NCBI GenBank assembly: GCA_035762665.1
Contig: DASTNZ010000246.1
Coordinates: forward strand, 1-25,505
From: JASLBX01 sp035762665
GTDB taxonomy: Bacteria; Actinomycetota; Actinomycetes; Jiangellales; Jiangellaceae
Direction of reading: 5' to 3'
DNA: 25,505 nt
Position 1 is the first letter of the stretch. Each line of letters opens with the position of its first letter. Under the pieces are notes generated by a model. That model was not told the DNA's origin, searched no databases, and saw nothing but the letters and a program-made list of their open reading frames with translations. Position numbers and translations under genes: made by a program. Positions 15,092-21,829 of the stretch are shown here, piece by piece.

Positions 15092-17185
15092 ATGGGTGGC
15101 CCCGACGTCCTTGCCGCGCTCGATCCCGAGCAGCGAGAGGCCGCGACCGCGCTCACCGGTCCGGTGTGCGTGATCGCCGGAGCGGGAACCGGCAAGACCA
15201 GGGCCATCACGCACCGGATCGCTCACGGCGTGCTCACCGGCGTGTACGACCCGCGGAGGGTGCTCGCCGTCACGTTCACCACCCGAGCGGCTGGCGAGAT
15301 GCGCGGGCGGCTCCAAGCGCTCGGCGTCGATGGCGTACAGGCCAGGACGTTCCACTCGGCGGCCCTGCGGCAGGCGCGCTACTTCTGGCCGCAGGTCACC
15401 GGCGCCGACCTGCCACGAATCGCCGAGTCGAAGCTGCCGTTGGTCAACGCGGCGGCTGGGCATTGCCGGGTCAGCACCGATCGGGCGATGCTCCGTGACC
15501 TGGCATCCGAGATCGAATGGGCCAAGGTCACCAATGTCTCGCCGGACGCGTACGCGGCCGCAGCGGCTAAGGCGGGACGGCAGTTGCCGGGGACGGACCA
15601 AGCGACGGTCGCTCGTGTGTACGCGACGTATGAAGAGCTCAAGTCCGACCGCTCGTTGATGGATATGGAAGACATCCTGCTGGCGGCCGTGGGCCTGCTC
15701 AGCAGTCATCCGGGGGTGGCTGACGCGGTCCGGTCTCAATACCACCACTTCGTCGTCGACGAGTATCAGGACGTGTCTCCGCTGCAGCAACGACTTCTCG
15801 ACCTGTGGCTTGGCGATCGTGACGACGTATGCGTCGTCGGTGATCCAGCACAGACGATCTACTCGTTCGCTGGGGCCCGCTCGGACTACCTGGTGCAGTT
15901 TCCGCGCCGCTATCCGGACGCGCGAGTAGTACGGCTCGTTCGCGACTACCGGTCCACACCGCAGGTCGTCGCGGTCGCGAACGCCGTGCTGAGGCGCGGC
16001 CGTGATGCGGCGGCGACCAGCGCCGTGACTCTTCGGGCGCAGCGGCCGGACGGCCCAGACCCTGTCTACGCAGAACACCCCGATGAGATCGCCGAGGCCG
16101 CGTGGGTGGCAGAGGAGATCAGGCGGTTGGTCGCGGCCGGAACACCGCCGCGTGAGGTTGCCGTGCTGTACCGCGTCAACGCACAGTCAGAGGCATACGA
16201 GAAGGCCCTCGCCGACGCAGGGATCCACTACGTTGTGCGGGGCGCCGAGCGGTTCTTCGAGCGCGCGGAAGTCAAGCAGGCCGGCATGCTGCTGCGGGCG
16301 GCGGTGCGAGCCGGCGACGCTGGCACCGATGCGCCCGACGCCGCGGCGGCGACCGCAGCGGTGCTAAGCAGCGCGGGATTCACCGAACTGCCCCCACCTG
16401 GCGGCAGTGCAGCGCGAGACCGTTGGGAGTCGCTCAAAGCCGTCGTTGACCTCGCCGCCGAAGTAGTGGCGCGCAAGCCCAGGGCCGGCTTGGCGGAGGT
16501 CGTGGCCGAACTGGAGGGCCGGGCTGCGGCCCAGCACGCACCGGTGGCCGATGGAGTCACGCTTGCGTCGCTGCATGCGGCGAAGGGCTTGGAATGGGAC
16601 GCGGTGTTCATTGTGGGCTGCCACGACGGCATGCTGCCTCTCGTATACGCCGAGACGCCGGCGGAGATCGCTGAGGAGCGGCGACTCTTCTACGTCGGCG
16701 TCACCCGGTCCCGAGCGGCCCTGCACATCTCCTGGTCGCTATCTCGGACGCCTGGCGGGCAAGGCAACCGGTTGCCGAGCAGGTTCCTCGACGGCGTACG
16801 TCCGGCTTCCGTGGGAGCAGCCGGTGTCGCAGCCCGCCACCGGGGCAACGGGACGAGGGGTCCCGCGCGGTGCAAGGTGTGCCGCTCGCCCTTGACCACA
16901 GCCGCGGAGCGCAAGGTGGGCCGATGCTCCTCGTGCCCGGGCTCCATGGACGACGAGCTGTTCGAAAACCTTCGGGCCTGGCGCCTTAAGCGTGCACAGG
17001 AGCAGAAGGTGCCGGCATTTGTCGTCTTCACCGACGCGACACTGGTGGCCATCGCCGAATCGCTGCCGACCGATCTGGCTTCGCTTGCGGCCGTCCCCGG
17101 CGTCGGGCGAGCCAAGCTCGACCGGTATGGTTCCGAGGTGCTGGAGCTCTGCTCGAGGGCAGCCAAAAAAAGAGTCAAAAAATAG
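15092..17185 (+). CDS. uvrD2: UvrD2: superfamily 1 DNA helicase with tetracysteine motif and HRDC domain
   Basis: A 697-residue DNA helicase unwinding with 3'-5' polarity by family. Walker A is GAGTGKT (Lys35). Walker B is VVDEYQDVS (Asp223-Glu224), followed by GDPAQTIYSFAGA. Motif III/IV has DYRST. Motif V/VI has SLHAAKGLEWDAVF and RRLFYVGVTRSR. The C-terminus carries a tetracysteine pair (CKVC then CSSC) and an HRDC domain with LAAVPGVGRAKLDRYG. This layout is that of mycobacterial UvrD2 (Rv3198c), where the tetracysteine and HRDC modules are the hallmark. The adjacent whiB7 gene repeats the mycobacterial order. The Lys-rich end (AAKKRVKK) is coded by A-runs that double as the AT-rich element of the whiB7 promoter. 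No good ribosome-binding site is seen at close range; GGAGGAAG is about 18 nt upstream. Confidence 0.93.
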   Translation: MGGPDVLAALDPEQREAATALTGPVCVIAGAGTGKTRAITHRIAHGVLTGVYDPRRVLAVTFTTRAAGEMRGRLQALGVDGVQARTFHSAALRQARYFWPQVTGADLPRIAESKLPLVNAAAGHCRVSTDRAMLRDLASEIEWAKVTNVSPDAYAAAAAKAGRQLPGTDQATVARVYATYEELKSDRSLMDMEDILLAAVGLLSSHPGVADAVRSQYHHFVVDEYQDVSPLQQRLLDLWLGDRDDVCVVGDPAQTIYSFAGARSDYLVQFPRRYPDARVVRLVRDYRSTPQVVAVANAVLRRGRDAAATSAVTLRAQRPDGPDPVYAEHPDEIAEAAWVAEEIRRLVAAGTPPREVAVLYRVNAQSEAYEKALADAGIHYVVRGAERFFERAEVKQAGMLLRAAVRAGDAGTDAPDAAAATAAVLSSAGFTELPPPGGSAARDRWESLKAVVDLAAEVVARKPRAGLAEVVAELEGRAAAQHAPVADGVTLASLHAAKGLEWDAVFIVGCHDGMLPLVYAETPAEIAEERRLFYVGVTRSRAALHISWSLSRTPGGQGNRLPSRFLDGVRPASVGAAGVAARHRGNGTRGPARCKVCRSPLTTAAERKVGRCSSCPGSMDDELFENLRAWRLKRAQEQKVPAFVVFTDATLVAIAESLPTDLASLAAVPGVGRAKLDRYGSEVLELCSRAAKKRVKK

Positions 17186-17215
17186 GTTGCTCCTTACGGG
17201 TTGAGGGTTTAGTGT
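17176..17215 (+). promoter_or_regulatory. whiB7 promoter with AT-rich WhiB7-type box
   Basis: AAAAAATAGG directly precedes a -35 TTGCTC (17187-17192). After a 17-nt spacer comes -10 TAGTGT (17210-17215). The arrangement AAAATnGGTTG matches the known WhiB7 target, an A/T-rich box just upstream of the -35 in autoregulated whiB7 promoters. The box overlaps the uvrD2 stop codon (17183-17185). Transcription would begin near 17222, giving a leader of about 400 nt before the whiB7 start. Confidence 0.8.
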
Positions 17216-17280
17216 CTCAACGAGACGCCCGGCCGCGCCACTGTGGCGCGTGCCTGTGACGAGAGGAAGGAGGCGCACCG

Positions 17281-17514
17281 ATGATCAGCAATCAGCTTCG
17301 TGAGCTGCACGTCCGCAGCGGGCTTGGCGTGTCGGTGAGCGCCTCCGAGCCGCGTCGCAACGACCGCGGGGTGCGCACCATTGCGCCGTTCTACGTCCCG
17401 ACGACGGGTGCAGTGCGTCTGCAGGCAGGGCCGACCGCCATCGCCGATATGACGCCTGACGTCGAGCGGGGCAAGGCCCACCTTGGGGTCCCATCCTGGA
17501 GTCCACCGGCATAG
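17281..17514 (+). CDS. Upstream ORF / leader peptide of whiB7
   Basis: A 77-codon ORF in the whiB7 leader, starting with ATG 7 nt after a strong AAGGAGG (17267-17273) and ending with TAG at 17512. The peptide (MISNQLRELHVRSGLG... ending VPSWSPPA) resembles no known enzyme and is probably a sensing ORF rather than a functional protein. whiB7/wblC leaders in mycobacteria and Streptomyces are known to contain translated upstream ORFs coupled to a terminator, so that ribosome-targeting drugs raise whiB7 transcription. A hairpin (CGCGCCA-ctg-TGGCGCG, 17234-17250) lies between the transcription start and its ribosome-binding site. The last third of the ORF contains a candidate anti-terminator (17482-17491). 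A role as an independent small protein cannot be ruled out. Confidence 0.7.
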   Translation: MISNQLRELHVRSGLGVSVSASEPRRNDRGVRTIAPFYVPTTGAVRLQAGPTAIADMTPDVERGKAHLGVPSWSPPA

Positions 17515-17536
17515 ATGCATCATTGCCGGCGCCTCC

Positions 17537-17574
17537 AGGCCGCGGACCCCGAGATCGGGATCCGCGGCCTTTTT
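17537..17574 (+). terminator. Intrinsic terminator (attenuator) in the whiB7 leader
   Basis: A 10-bp perfect stem AGGCCGCGGA (17537-17546) / TCCGCGGCCT (17561-17570) is extended, across one mismatch, by CCCG/CGGG with an AGAT loop. It ends in TTTTT (17570-17574). It is the strongest classical terminator in the window and lies between the upstream ORF and whiB7, 57 nt before the whiB7 start. Segment 17482-17491 (CTTGGGGTCC) can pair with 17544-17553 (GGACCCCGAG) through 10 positions including one G-U, which would open the left arm. Confidence 0.88.
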
Positions 17575-17630
17575 CATTGCCCCGGACCGAGTTGACCAGA
17601 CCGGATCGAGACAGAAAGGAGGTGACCACC

Positions 17631-17906
17631 GTGATGCTGGCGAGCGTCCTCGACCACGTCGTCGCCGCAGACGCCGTGATCCCATGCCGGGCCGAGCCCG
17701 AGCTTTGGTTCGCTGAGTCGCCGGCCGACGTCGAGCTCGCCAAGTCGCTGTGCCGGGAGTGTCCGGTCCGGCTGGAGTGCCTGGCAGGTGCCCAAGACCG
17801 GCGCGAGCCCTGGGGTGTTTGGGGAGGAGAGCTGTTCGTCGCAGGCAGCGTCGTACCGCGCAAGCGGCCGCGTGGCCGGCCCCGAAAGTCCGACGTAGCG
17901 GCGTGA
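17631..17906 (+). CDS. whiB7: WhiB7-type Fe-S transcriptional activator of antibiotic resistance
   Basis: A 91-residue Wbl protein. The four cluster cysteines are in IPCRAEPELWF and CRECPVRLEC (C..C-x2-C-x5-C). The tryptophan-glycine turn EPWGVWGGE and the C-terminal AT-hook KRPRGRPRKS define the WhiB7 subgroup. It binds a [4Fe-4S] cluster, associates with the principal sigma factor and activates promoters with an A/T-rich box upstream of the -35, driving intrinsic multidrug resistance; it autoregulates. The start is GTG 17631 (or ATG 17634), 8-11 nt after a perfect AAAGGAGGTGA. Longer readings from 17523 would pass through the terminator and lack a ribosome-binding site. The gene follows uvrD2 as in M. 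tuberculosis. Confidence 0.94.
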   Translation: MMLASVLDHVVAADAVIPCRAEPELWFAESPADVELAKSLCRECPVRLECLAGAQDRREPWGVWGGELFVAGSVVPRKRPRGRPRKSDVAA

Positions 17907-17997
17907 ATCTCCAGACCGGCCTACCGAGATGAGACCAAAAATGATCACTACTCAGCTACCGATCCGACCCGACCACCTGCTGAACGGGAGCACCACC

Positions 17998-18183
17998 GTG
18001 TACCTCATGAATGAAGCACTCGCTCGGGCACACATGCGCGAGCGTATGAAGCACGCTGAACATGAACGAATACTTAGCGACGTCCTGTCTGCCCGTCGCC
18101 TGCAACGGCGGGCGGAGCGCGCCGCGCGCCGCGCTCGCAAGCTGGCGCACGCCGCGGGTGTCGCCCTCAGCCGAGTAGGCTGA
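17998..18183 (+). CDS. Small basic hypothetical protein downstream of whiB7
   Basis: About 62 residues from GTG 17998, which has GGGAG 7 nt upstream. In-frame ATGs at 17929 and 17941 would extend it to 84 or 80 residues. The sequence begins MYLMNEALARAHMRERMKHAEHERI and continues with a long Arg/Ala-rich helical stretch (RRLQRRAERAARRARKLAHAA). It resembles short uncharacterised actinobacterial proteins starting 'YLMNE.LAR.H'. No function is recognised. The high basic charge would allow nucleic-acid or membrane contact, but that is a guess. It lies 91 bp after whiB7 on the same strand, so co-transcription is possible. Confidence 0.6.
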   Translation: MYLMNEALARAHMRERMKHAEHERILSDVLSARRLQRRAERAARRARKLAHAAGVALSRVG

Positions 18184-18190
18184 CACATCC

Positions 18191-18250
18191 TCCGATGATC
18201 ATGTCGGTTGGGTGGGTTTGGAACCCCGCCCAACCGACATGATCATCGCC
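18191..18250. repeat. Dispersed palindromic repeat family 2, copy B
   Basis: A 19-bp perfect stem, GATGATCATGTCGGTTGGG (18194-18212) with its complement at 18229-18247, and a 16-nt loop in which GGGTT/AACCC can pair again. The right half matches copy A at 3289-3306. It lies 10 bp after the stop of the small protein and is a likely terminator, although no T-tract follows. Confidence 0.8.
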
Positions 18251-18408
18251 TTGGTAGGCCGTAATCGTTCGTCCTCGATAGGCCGAACGGATAGCAGTCC
18301 AAGGTCATTGGTCCCGGACAGCTAACGACGCTCGGCCCTGATCGCGGACCTCTCAGCCGGCGGATGCTTGGTGATGTCACGAACGGCATATCAAACCAAG
18401 GAGCGGCT

Positions 18409-19110
18409 ATGAAAAAGCGGCTGAGTGTACTGGGACTGGTCTTGGCGGTGATCGGCCTGGGCTTCTTCGCCGGCGGCGCTGTCGCATTCGCCAAGGTGCA
18501 GGACGGCTACGACTCCCTCCAGGCGTTCAGCGAGGCGCAGAACGTCACCCTGAGCTACAACGAGGACGGTCAACTGGTCGACCGGGGCGAGACAGCAGGC
18601 GCAGAGGCAATCATGCAACTGCTCGAGGAGGAGTGGAACTACCCGGTTGTCGAATCCGATCTCGACCCCAACGACCCACTGGTGAACACGGCGACCGAGT
18701 ACATGTACCAGATGGCCACGATCACGTACCACACCATCAACAGCACTCAGACCGTGGTGTTGGACGAGGCCGTCGAGTACAACGGCGAGACTTTCGAGCC
18801 GGGCGTCTACGAATTCGAGGTGGACGGCCGTTACTGGACCGGATTCGACCGGGAGCACCCGATCGAGGGAGCCGCGCGTGAGATGGCGTGGACTGGCACT
18901 GCGCACGGCCTGGTCGGCGAGCTCGGAGTTGGCACAGTGACCCACACGACCTTGCAGCTGGGTCTGGGCGTGGCCGGTCTGCTGGCTGGCATCGGCCTGA
19001 CGTTCGTCCTGGCCGGCCTGGGCCTGGTGTGGGTTGGTCGGGCGGCGACCGACCGTACCGGTGCAGCCGCTGAGGTCACGACTCCCCGCAAGGAGGCGGC
19101 GAGCGTCTGA
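18409..19110 (+). CDS. Two-TM membrane protein of unknown function
   Basis: A 233-residue protein with an N-terminal membrane segment (about 5-28, RLSVLGLVLAVIGLGFFAGGAVAFA). An acidic extracytoplasmic region (about 30-180) with several Tyr/Asp-rich stretches follows. A second membrane segment (about 185-218) and a short basic tail complete it. The start ATG 18409 follows AAGGAG at 5 nt. Related actinobacterial proteins are often labelled 'aromatic ring-opening dioxygenase LigA', but no dioxygenase motif is visible here, so that name should not be used. The external domain might sense or bind something at the cell surface, but nothing in the sequence specifies what. It is monocistronic, with a hairpin after the stop. 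Confidence 0.8.
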   Translation: MKKRLSVLGLVLAVIGLGFFAGGAVAFAKVQDGYDSLQAFSEAQNVTLSYNEDGQLVDRGETAGAEAIMQLLEEEWNYPVVESDLDPNDPLVNTATEYMYQMATITYHTINSTQTVVLDEAVEYNGETFEPGVYEFEVDGRYWTGFDREHPIEGAAREMAWTGTAHGLVGELGVGTVTHTTLQLGLGVAGLLAGIGLTFVLAGLGLVWVGRAATDRTGAAAEVTTPRKEAASV

Positions 19111-19130
19111 CGGTTATTCTCCACGCAAAT

Positions 19131-19163
19131 CGGCGGCGGCGGCCTGGTGGCCGACCGCCGCCG
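19131..19163 (+). terminator. Hairpin terminator after the two-TM membrane protein
   Basis: CGGCGGCGG (19131-19139) pairs with CCGCCGCCG (19155-19163). Inside, GGCC-TGGT-GGCC forms a second stem with a four-base loop. It starts about 20 nt after the stop at 19110. There is no T-tract, which is common for actinobacterial terminators. Confidence 0.6.
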
Positions 19164-19178
19164 AGCACTGTTCATGAA

Positions 19179-19234
19179 GCCTTTGCAATGCACCCGTAGA
19201 GGAAGCGCTTCCTATACGGGTGCATTGCAAAGGC
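19179..19234. repeat. 56-bp nested perfect palindrome in a convergent intergenic region
   Basis: The 20-nt arms GCCTTTGCAATGCACCCGTA (19179-19198) and its exact complement (19215-19234) enclose a 16-nt loop that contains the self-complementary GGAAGCGCTTCC (19201-19212). It lies between the membrane-protein gene and the convergent VOC gene and probably terminates the latter. It is unrelated in sequence to families 1 and 2. Confidence 0.8.
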
Positions 19235-19269
19235 AGGGAGGACAATGGCGCGGAATCCACCCGGCTCGC

Positions 19270-19686
19270 TTACTGAGGCGGTAATGGTTGATTGATCCGG
19301 ATCTGATTGCCGAACGGATCGCGTACCCCCATGTCGATGCCGTACGACCGCTGGGTTGGCTCGTCGACGATATCGACACCGCGCTTCCTGAGCGTCTCGA
19401 AGGTCTTCTGGCAGTCGTCGGTGCTGAATCCGACCGCAAAGCCGCTGGCACCCTTGCTGACCAGCTCGCGAATCCGCTCTCCGGCCTCGGCATCCACCGA
19501 CGGCGGGCCTGGCAACTCCAACAGGATCTCCCGCTCGGGCTGGCCTGGCACGCGGACCGTGAGCCACCGCATGAATCCCAGGTCCAGATCGGCACTGACC
19601 TCGAGGCCGAGCTTGTCGACGTAGAATTCGAGGGCTTCGTCCTGGTCGAAGACCCATACGTGGGAGATTGTGATTGCGTTCAACAT
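19270..19686 (-). CDS. VOC (glyoxalase/bleomycin-resistance fold) family protein
   Basis: About 138 residues from ATG 19686. A GTG at 19695 would overlap the AraC-type gene's stop as GTGA and add three residues. The beta-alpha-beta-beta-beta repeats begin with ITISHVWVFDQDEALEFYVDKLGLEV and end with GIDMGVRDPFGNQIRINQP, typical of single-chain VOC proteins. A metal-site pattern is plausible (His14 near the start; Glu in EILLELPGPP) but not assigned with certainty. The substrate is unknown. It is translationally coupled to the AraC-type regulator upstream, so regulator and VOC protein probably respond to the same compound. The 56-bp palindrome lies 36 bp after its stop. Confidence 0.88.
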   Translation of the reverse strand: MLNAITISHVWVFDQDEALEFYVDKLGLEVSADLDLGFMRWLTVRVPGQPEREILLELPGPPSVDAEAGERIRELVSKGASGFAVGFSTDDCQKTFETLRKRGVDIVDEPTQRSYGIDMGVRDPFGNQIRINQPLPPQ

Positions 19687-19691
19687 GCCCG

Positions 19692-20120
19692 TCACGCTAC
19701 GCGGCAGGTCAGCGCGTGCGCTTCTCCAAAACTGCTAGGTCTCATCCAGGCCATGGTGAAGCACGTCGGCGCTGGCAGCGTGGACGCGCCGGCGCGATAT
19801 GACGACGGCGATTCCCCGACGATCTCGCGGAAGGTCCGGCTGAAACTCCCAAGGCTGTTGAATCCGACGTCGAAGCAGATCTGCGTCACGCTGCGGTCCG
19901 ACTCCCGCAGCAAGAACATCGCCCGCTCGACTCGGCGCCTCTGCAGGTAGCGGTGGGGCGTCTCGCCATAAGTGGCGCGGAACGTCCGGATGAAGTGAGC
20001 CTCGGAGACGTGGGCCACGCGGGCCAGGAAAGGGATGTCCAGAGCCTGCGCGTACGTCCGGTCGATCGCGTCGCGTGCGCGCAGCATCCGGCGGTTGCGT
20101 TCCTCGACAGCACGGCTCAC
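19692..20120 (-). CDS. AraC-family transcriptional regulator (DNA-binding domain only)
   Basis: A 142-residue protein with the two AraC/XylS helix-turn-helix motifs: about 28-60 (DIPFLARVAHVSEAHFIRTFRATYGETPHRY) and about 75-110 (SVTQICFDVGFNSLGSFSRTFREIVGESPSSYR). The linker helix VERAMFLLRESDR joins them. There is no separate N-terminal ligand-binding domain, so it is a short-form regulator of the MarA/SoxS size class with a 30-residue tail. The start is GTG 20120. The stop overlaps the VOC gene start. It diverges from the LysE/LeuE exporter across 69 bp, so that promoter region is a candidate target. Its inducer is unknown. Confidence 0.9.
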   Translation of the reverse strand: MSRAVEERNRRMLRARDAIDRTYAQALDIPFLARVAHVSEAHFIRTFRATYGETPHRYLQRRRVERAMFLLRESDRSVTQICFDVGFNSLGSFSRTFREIVGESPSSYRAGASTLPAPTCFTMAWMRPSSFGEAHALTCRVA

Positions 20121-20189
20121 AGGGCAATGTAAGCACGGCGGGGCTAAAGGCAGCGCGTCCCACCGGTCAAGACACAGCTGGCTACTTAC

Positions 20190-20894
20190 ATGTGCTGTGG
20201 CATGCTGCCAGATGTGTTCGGTATCACGGACTTGCCCACCTACCTTGCCGGCCTGGCGGTGATCATCATAATGCCCGGGCCGAACTCGTTGTACGTGCTT
20301 TCGGTGGCCGCGCGGCTAGGGGTCCGGCAGGGCTACAGGGCTGCGTTCGGCGTGTTCTGTGGCGACACCGCACTGATGGTGTTATCCGCGGCAGGGGTGG
20401 CATCGTTGCTGCGCGCCAGCCCGCTGGCGTTCTCGGTCGTCAAGTTTCTCGGCGCCGGATATCTCACCTGGCTTGCCATCGGCATGCTGCGGGGCGCGTG
20501 GCGAGCGTGGCGGCGTCGAACTGCGATCGTTGCCGATGCGTCATCCAGACGGGCGGTGGAAACCGATGCCGCCGTTCAGGGTCTCGGCAGCGAGCGCCCC
20601 TACCGGCGGGCGCTAGTGGCGAGCCTGCTGAACCCGAAGGCCATCCTGTTCTTCATCTCGTTCTTCGTCCAGTTCGTTGACCCTGCGCATCCGTACCCGG
20701 CGCTGTCTTTTCTCGTACTCGGGTTCTGGGTCCAACTGTTCAGCGTTACGTACCTCAGCTTCCTGATCTTTAGCGGTGCGCGGCTGGCGGCGGCGTTCCG
20801 GCGGAGGAGTGCGCTTCAGGCTGGCGGATCGGCCGCAGCCGGCGGAGCCTTCCTCACCTTCGCGGTCAAGTTATCGCTGGCCAGTGGGTCTTGA
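20190..20894 (+). CDS. LysE/LeuE/RhtB-family amino-acid exporter
   Basis: A 234-residue polytopic membrane protein; the ATG at 20205 is an alternative start giving MLPDVFGITDLP. The family signature IIIMPGPNSLYVLSVAARLGVRQGYRAAFGVFCGD is at the N-terminus. A hydrophobic segment with FLGAGYLTWLAIGMLRGA follows, then the characteristic SLLNPKAILFFISFFVQFV (about 150). About six membrane segments are present. Family members export leucine, threonine, homoserine, lysine or other small solutes, and the substrate is not determined here. LeuE-like wording is favoured by the N-terminal 'GITDLPTYLAG'. It diverges from the AraC-type regulator, which may regulate it. Confidence 0.88.
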   Translation: MCCGMLPDVFGITDLPTYLAGLAVIIIMPGPNSLYVLSVAARLGVRQGYRAAFGVFCGDTALMVLSAAGVASLLRASPLAFSVVKFLGAGYLTWLAIGMLRGAWRAWRRRTAIVADASSRRAVETDAAVQGLGSERPYRRALVASLLNPKAILFFISFFVQFVDPAHPYPALSFLVLGFWVQLFSVTYLSFLIFSGARLAAAFRRRSALQAGGSAAAGGAFLTFAVKLSLASGS

Positions 20895-20921
20895 CGGCAT
20901 CGGTCGCTAACGTGGCTGTTC

Positions 20922-21359
20922 ATGGAACCGCTCACCTTCGAGGTCACCATGGACACCTCGGCCGGTGGCCCGGTGGAGGTGCCATTCGACGTCCGGGCGA
21001 TCTTCGGGGCGGCAAGGCCCCCGGTGTTCGTGACGATCAATGGGTTCACCTACCGATCGACAGTTGCGTTCTACGGCGGCAGGTACTACGTGCCGCTCAA
21101 GCGCGCGAACGCCGAGGCGGCCGGTGTAGAGGCGGGCGTGCCGGTCACCGTCAAGATCGAGCGGGACCGGACACCCCGCGAAGTCGCGGTTCCGCAAGAC
21201 CTAGCGGCCGCATTGGACGCGGCCGGCCTTCGGGATCGCTGGAATAACCTCTCGTACAGCCACCAGCGAGAACACGTCGAGGCCATCGAAGAAACCAAAC
21301 GACCCGAGACCAGGGCGCGGCGTATCGGTAGGACCATAGAGATGATTAGGGCAGGATAA
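20922..21359 (+). CDS. DUF1905/YdeI (OmdA-like) family protein
   Basis: A 145-residue protein. An N-terminal DUF1905 beta-barrel (about 5-80: VPFDVRAIFGAARPPVFVTINGFTYRSTVAFYGGRYYVPLKRA) is followed by a helical bacteriocin-protection/YdeI region (about 90-140: VPQDLAAALDAAGLRDRWNNLSYSHQREHVEAIEETKRPETRARRI). The family is linked to bacteriocin or antimicrobial-peptide tolerance in enterobacteria, but its biochemical role is not established, so no activity is claimed. TAACGT (20908-20913) lies 8 nt before the ATG, consistent with a leaderless start. It overlaps no neighbour and ends 11 bp before the convergent tRNA-Gly gene. Confidence 0.88.
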   Translation: MEPLTFEVTMDTSAGGPVEVPFDVRAIFGAARPPVFVTINGFTYRSTVAFYGGRYYVPLKRANAEAAGVEAGVPVTVKIERDRTPREVAVPQDLAAALDAAGLRDRWNNLSYSHQREHVEAIEETKRPETRARRIGRTIEMIRAG

Positions 21360-21370
21360 CTCCGCGTCGG

Positions 21371-21829
<459 letters not shown>

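Noticed and set aside
14923..15093. 56-codon minus-strand frame in the murA-uvrD2 gap (MALYLGSFLRRR...)
   Set aside because: It has some non-random look, but no ribosome-binding site, mixed third-base use, and it ends inside the operator palindrome. Considered as a small gene and not accepted.
14918..16078. 386-codon minus-strand frame opposite uvrD2
   Set aside because: Antisense to the conserved UvrD2 motor domain; composition and lack of motifs mark it as a shadow frame.
17523..17630. Longer whiB7 reading from 17523
   Set aside because: It would translate the intrinsic terminator hairpin; the perfect ribosome-binding site at 17616-17625 selects 17631 or 17634.
18409..19110. 'Aromatic ring-opening dioxygenase LigA' label
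   Set aside because: No metal-binding or dioxygenase motif is visible; the protein has two membrane segments and an external acidic domain.
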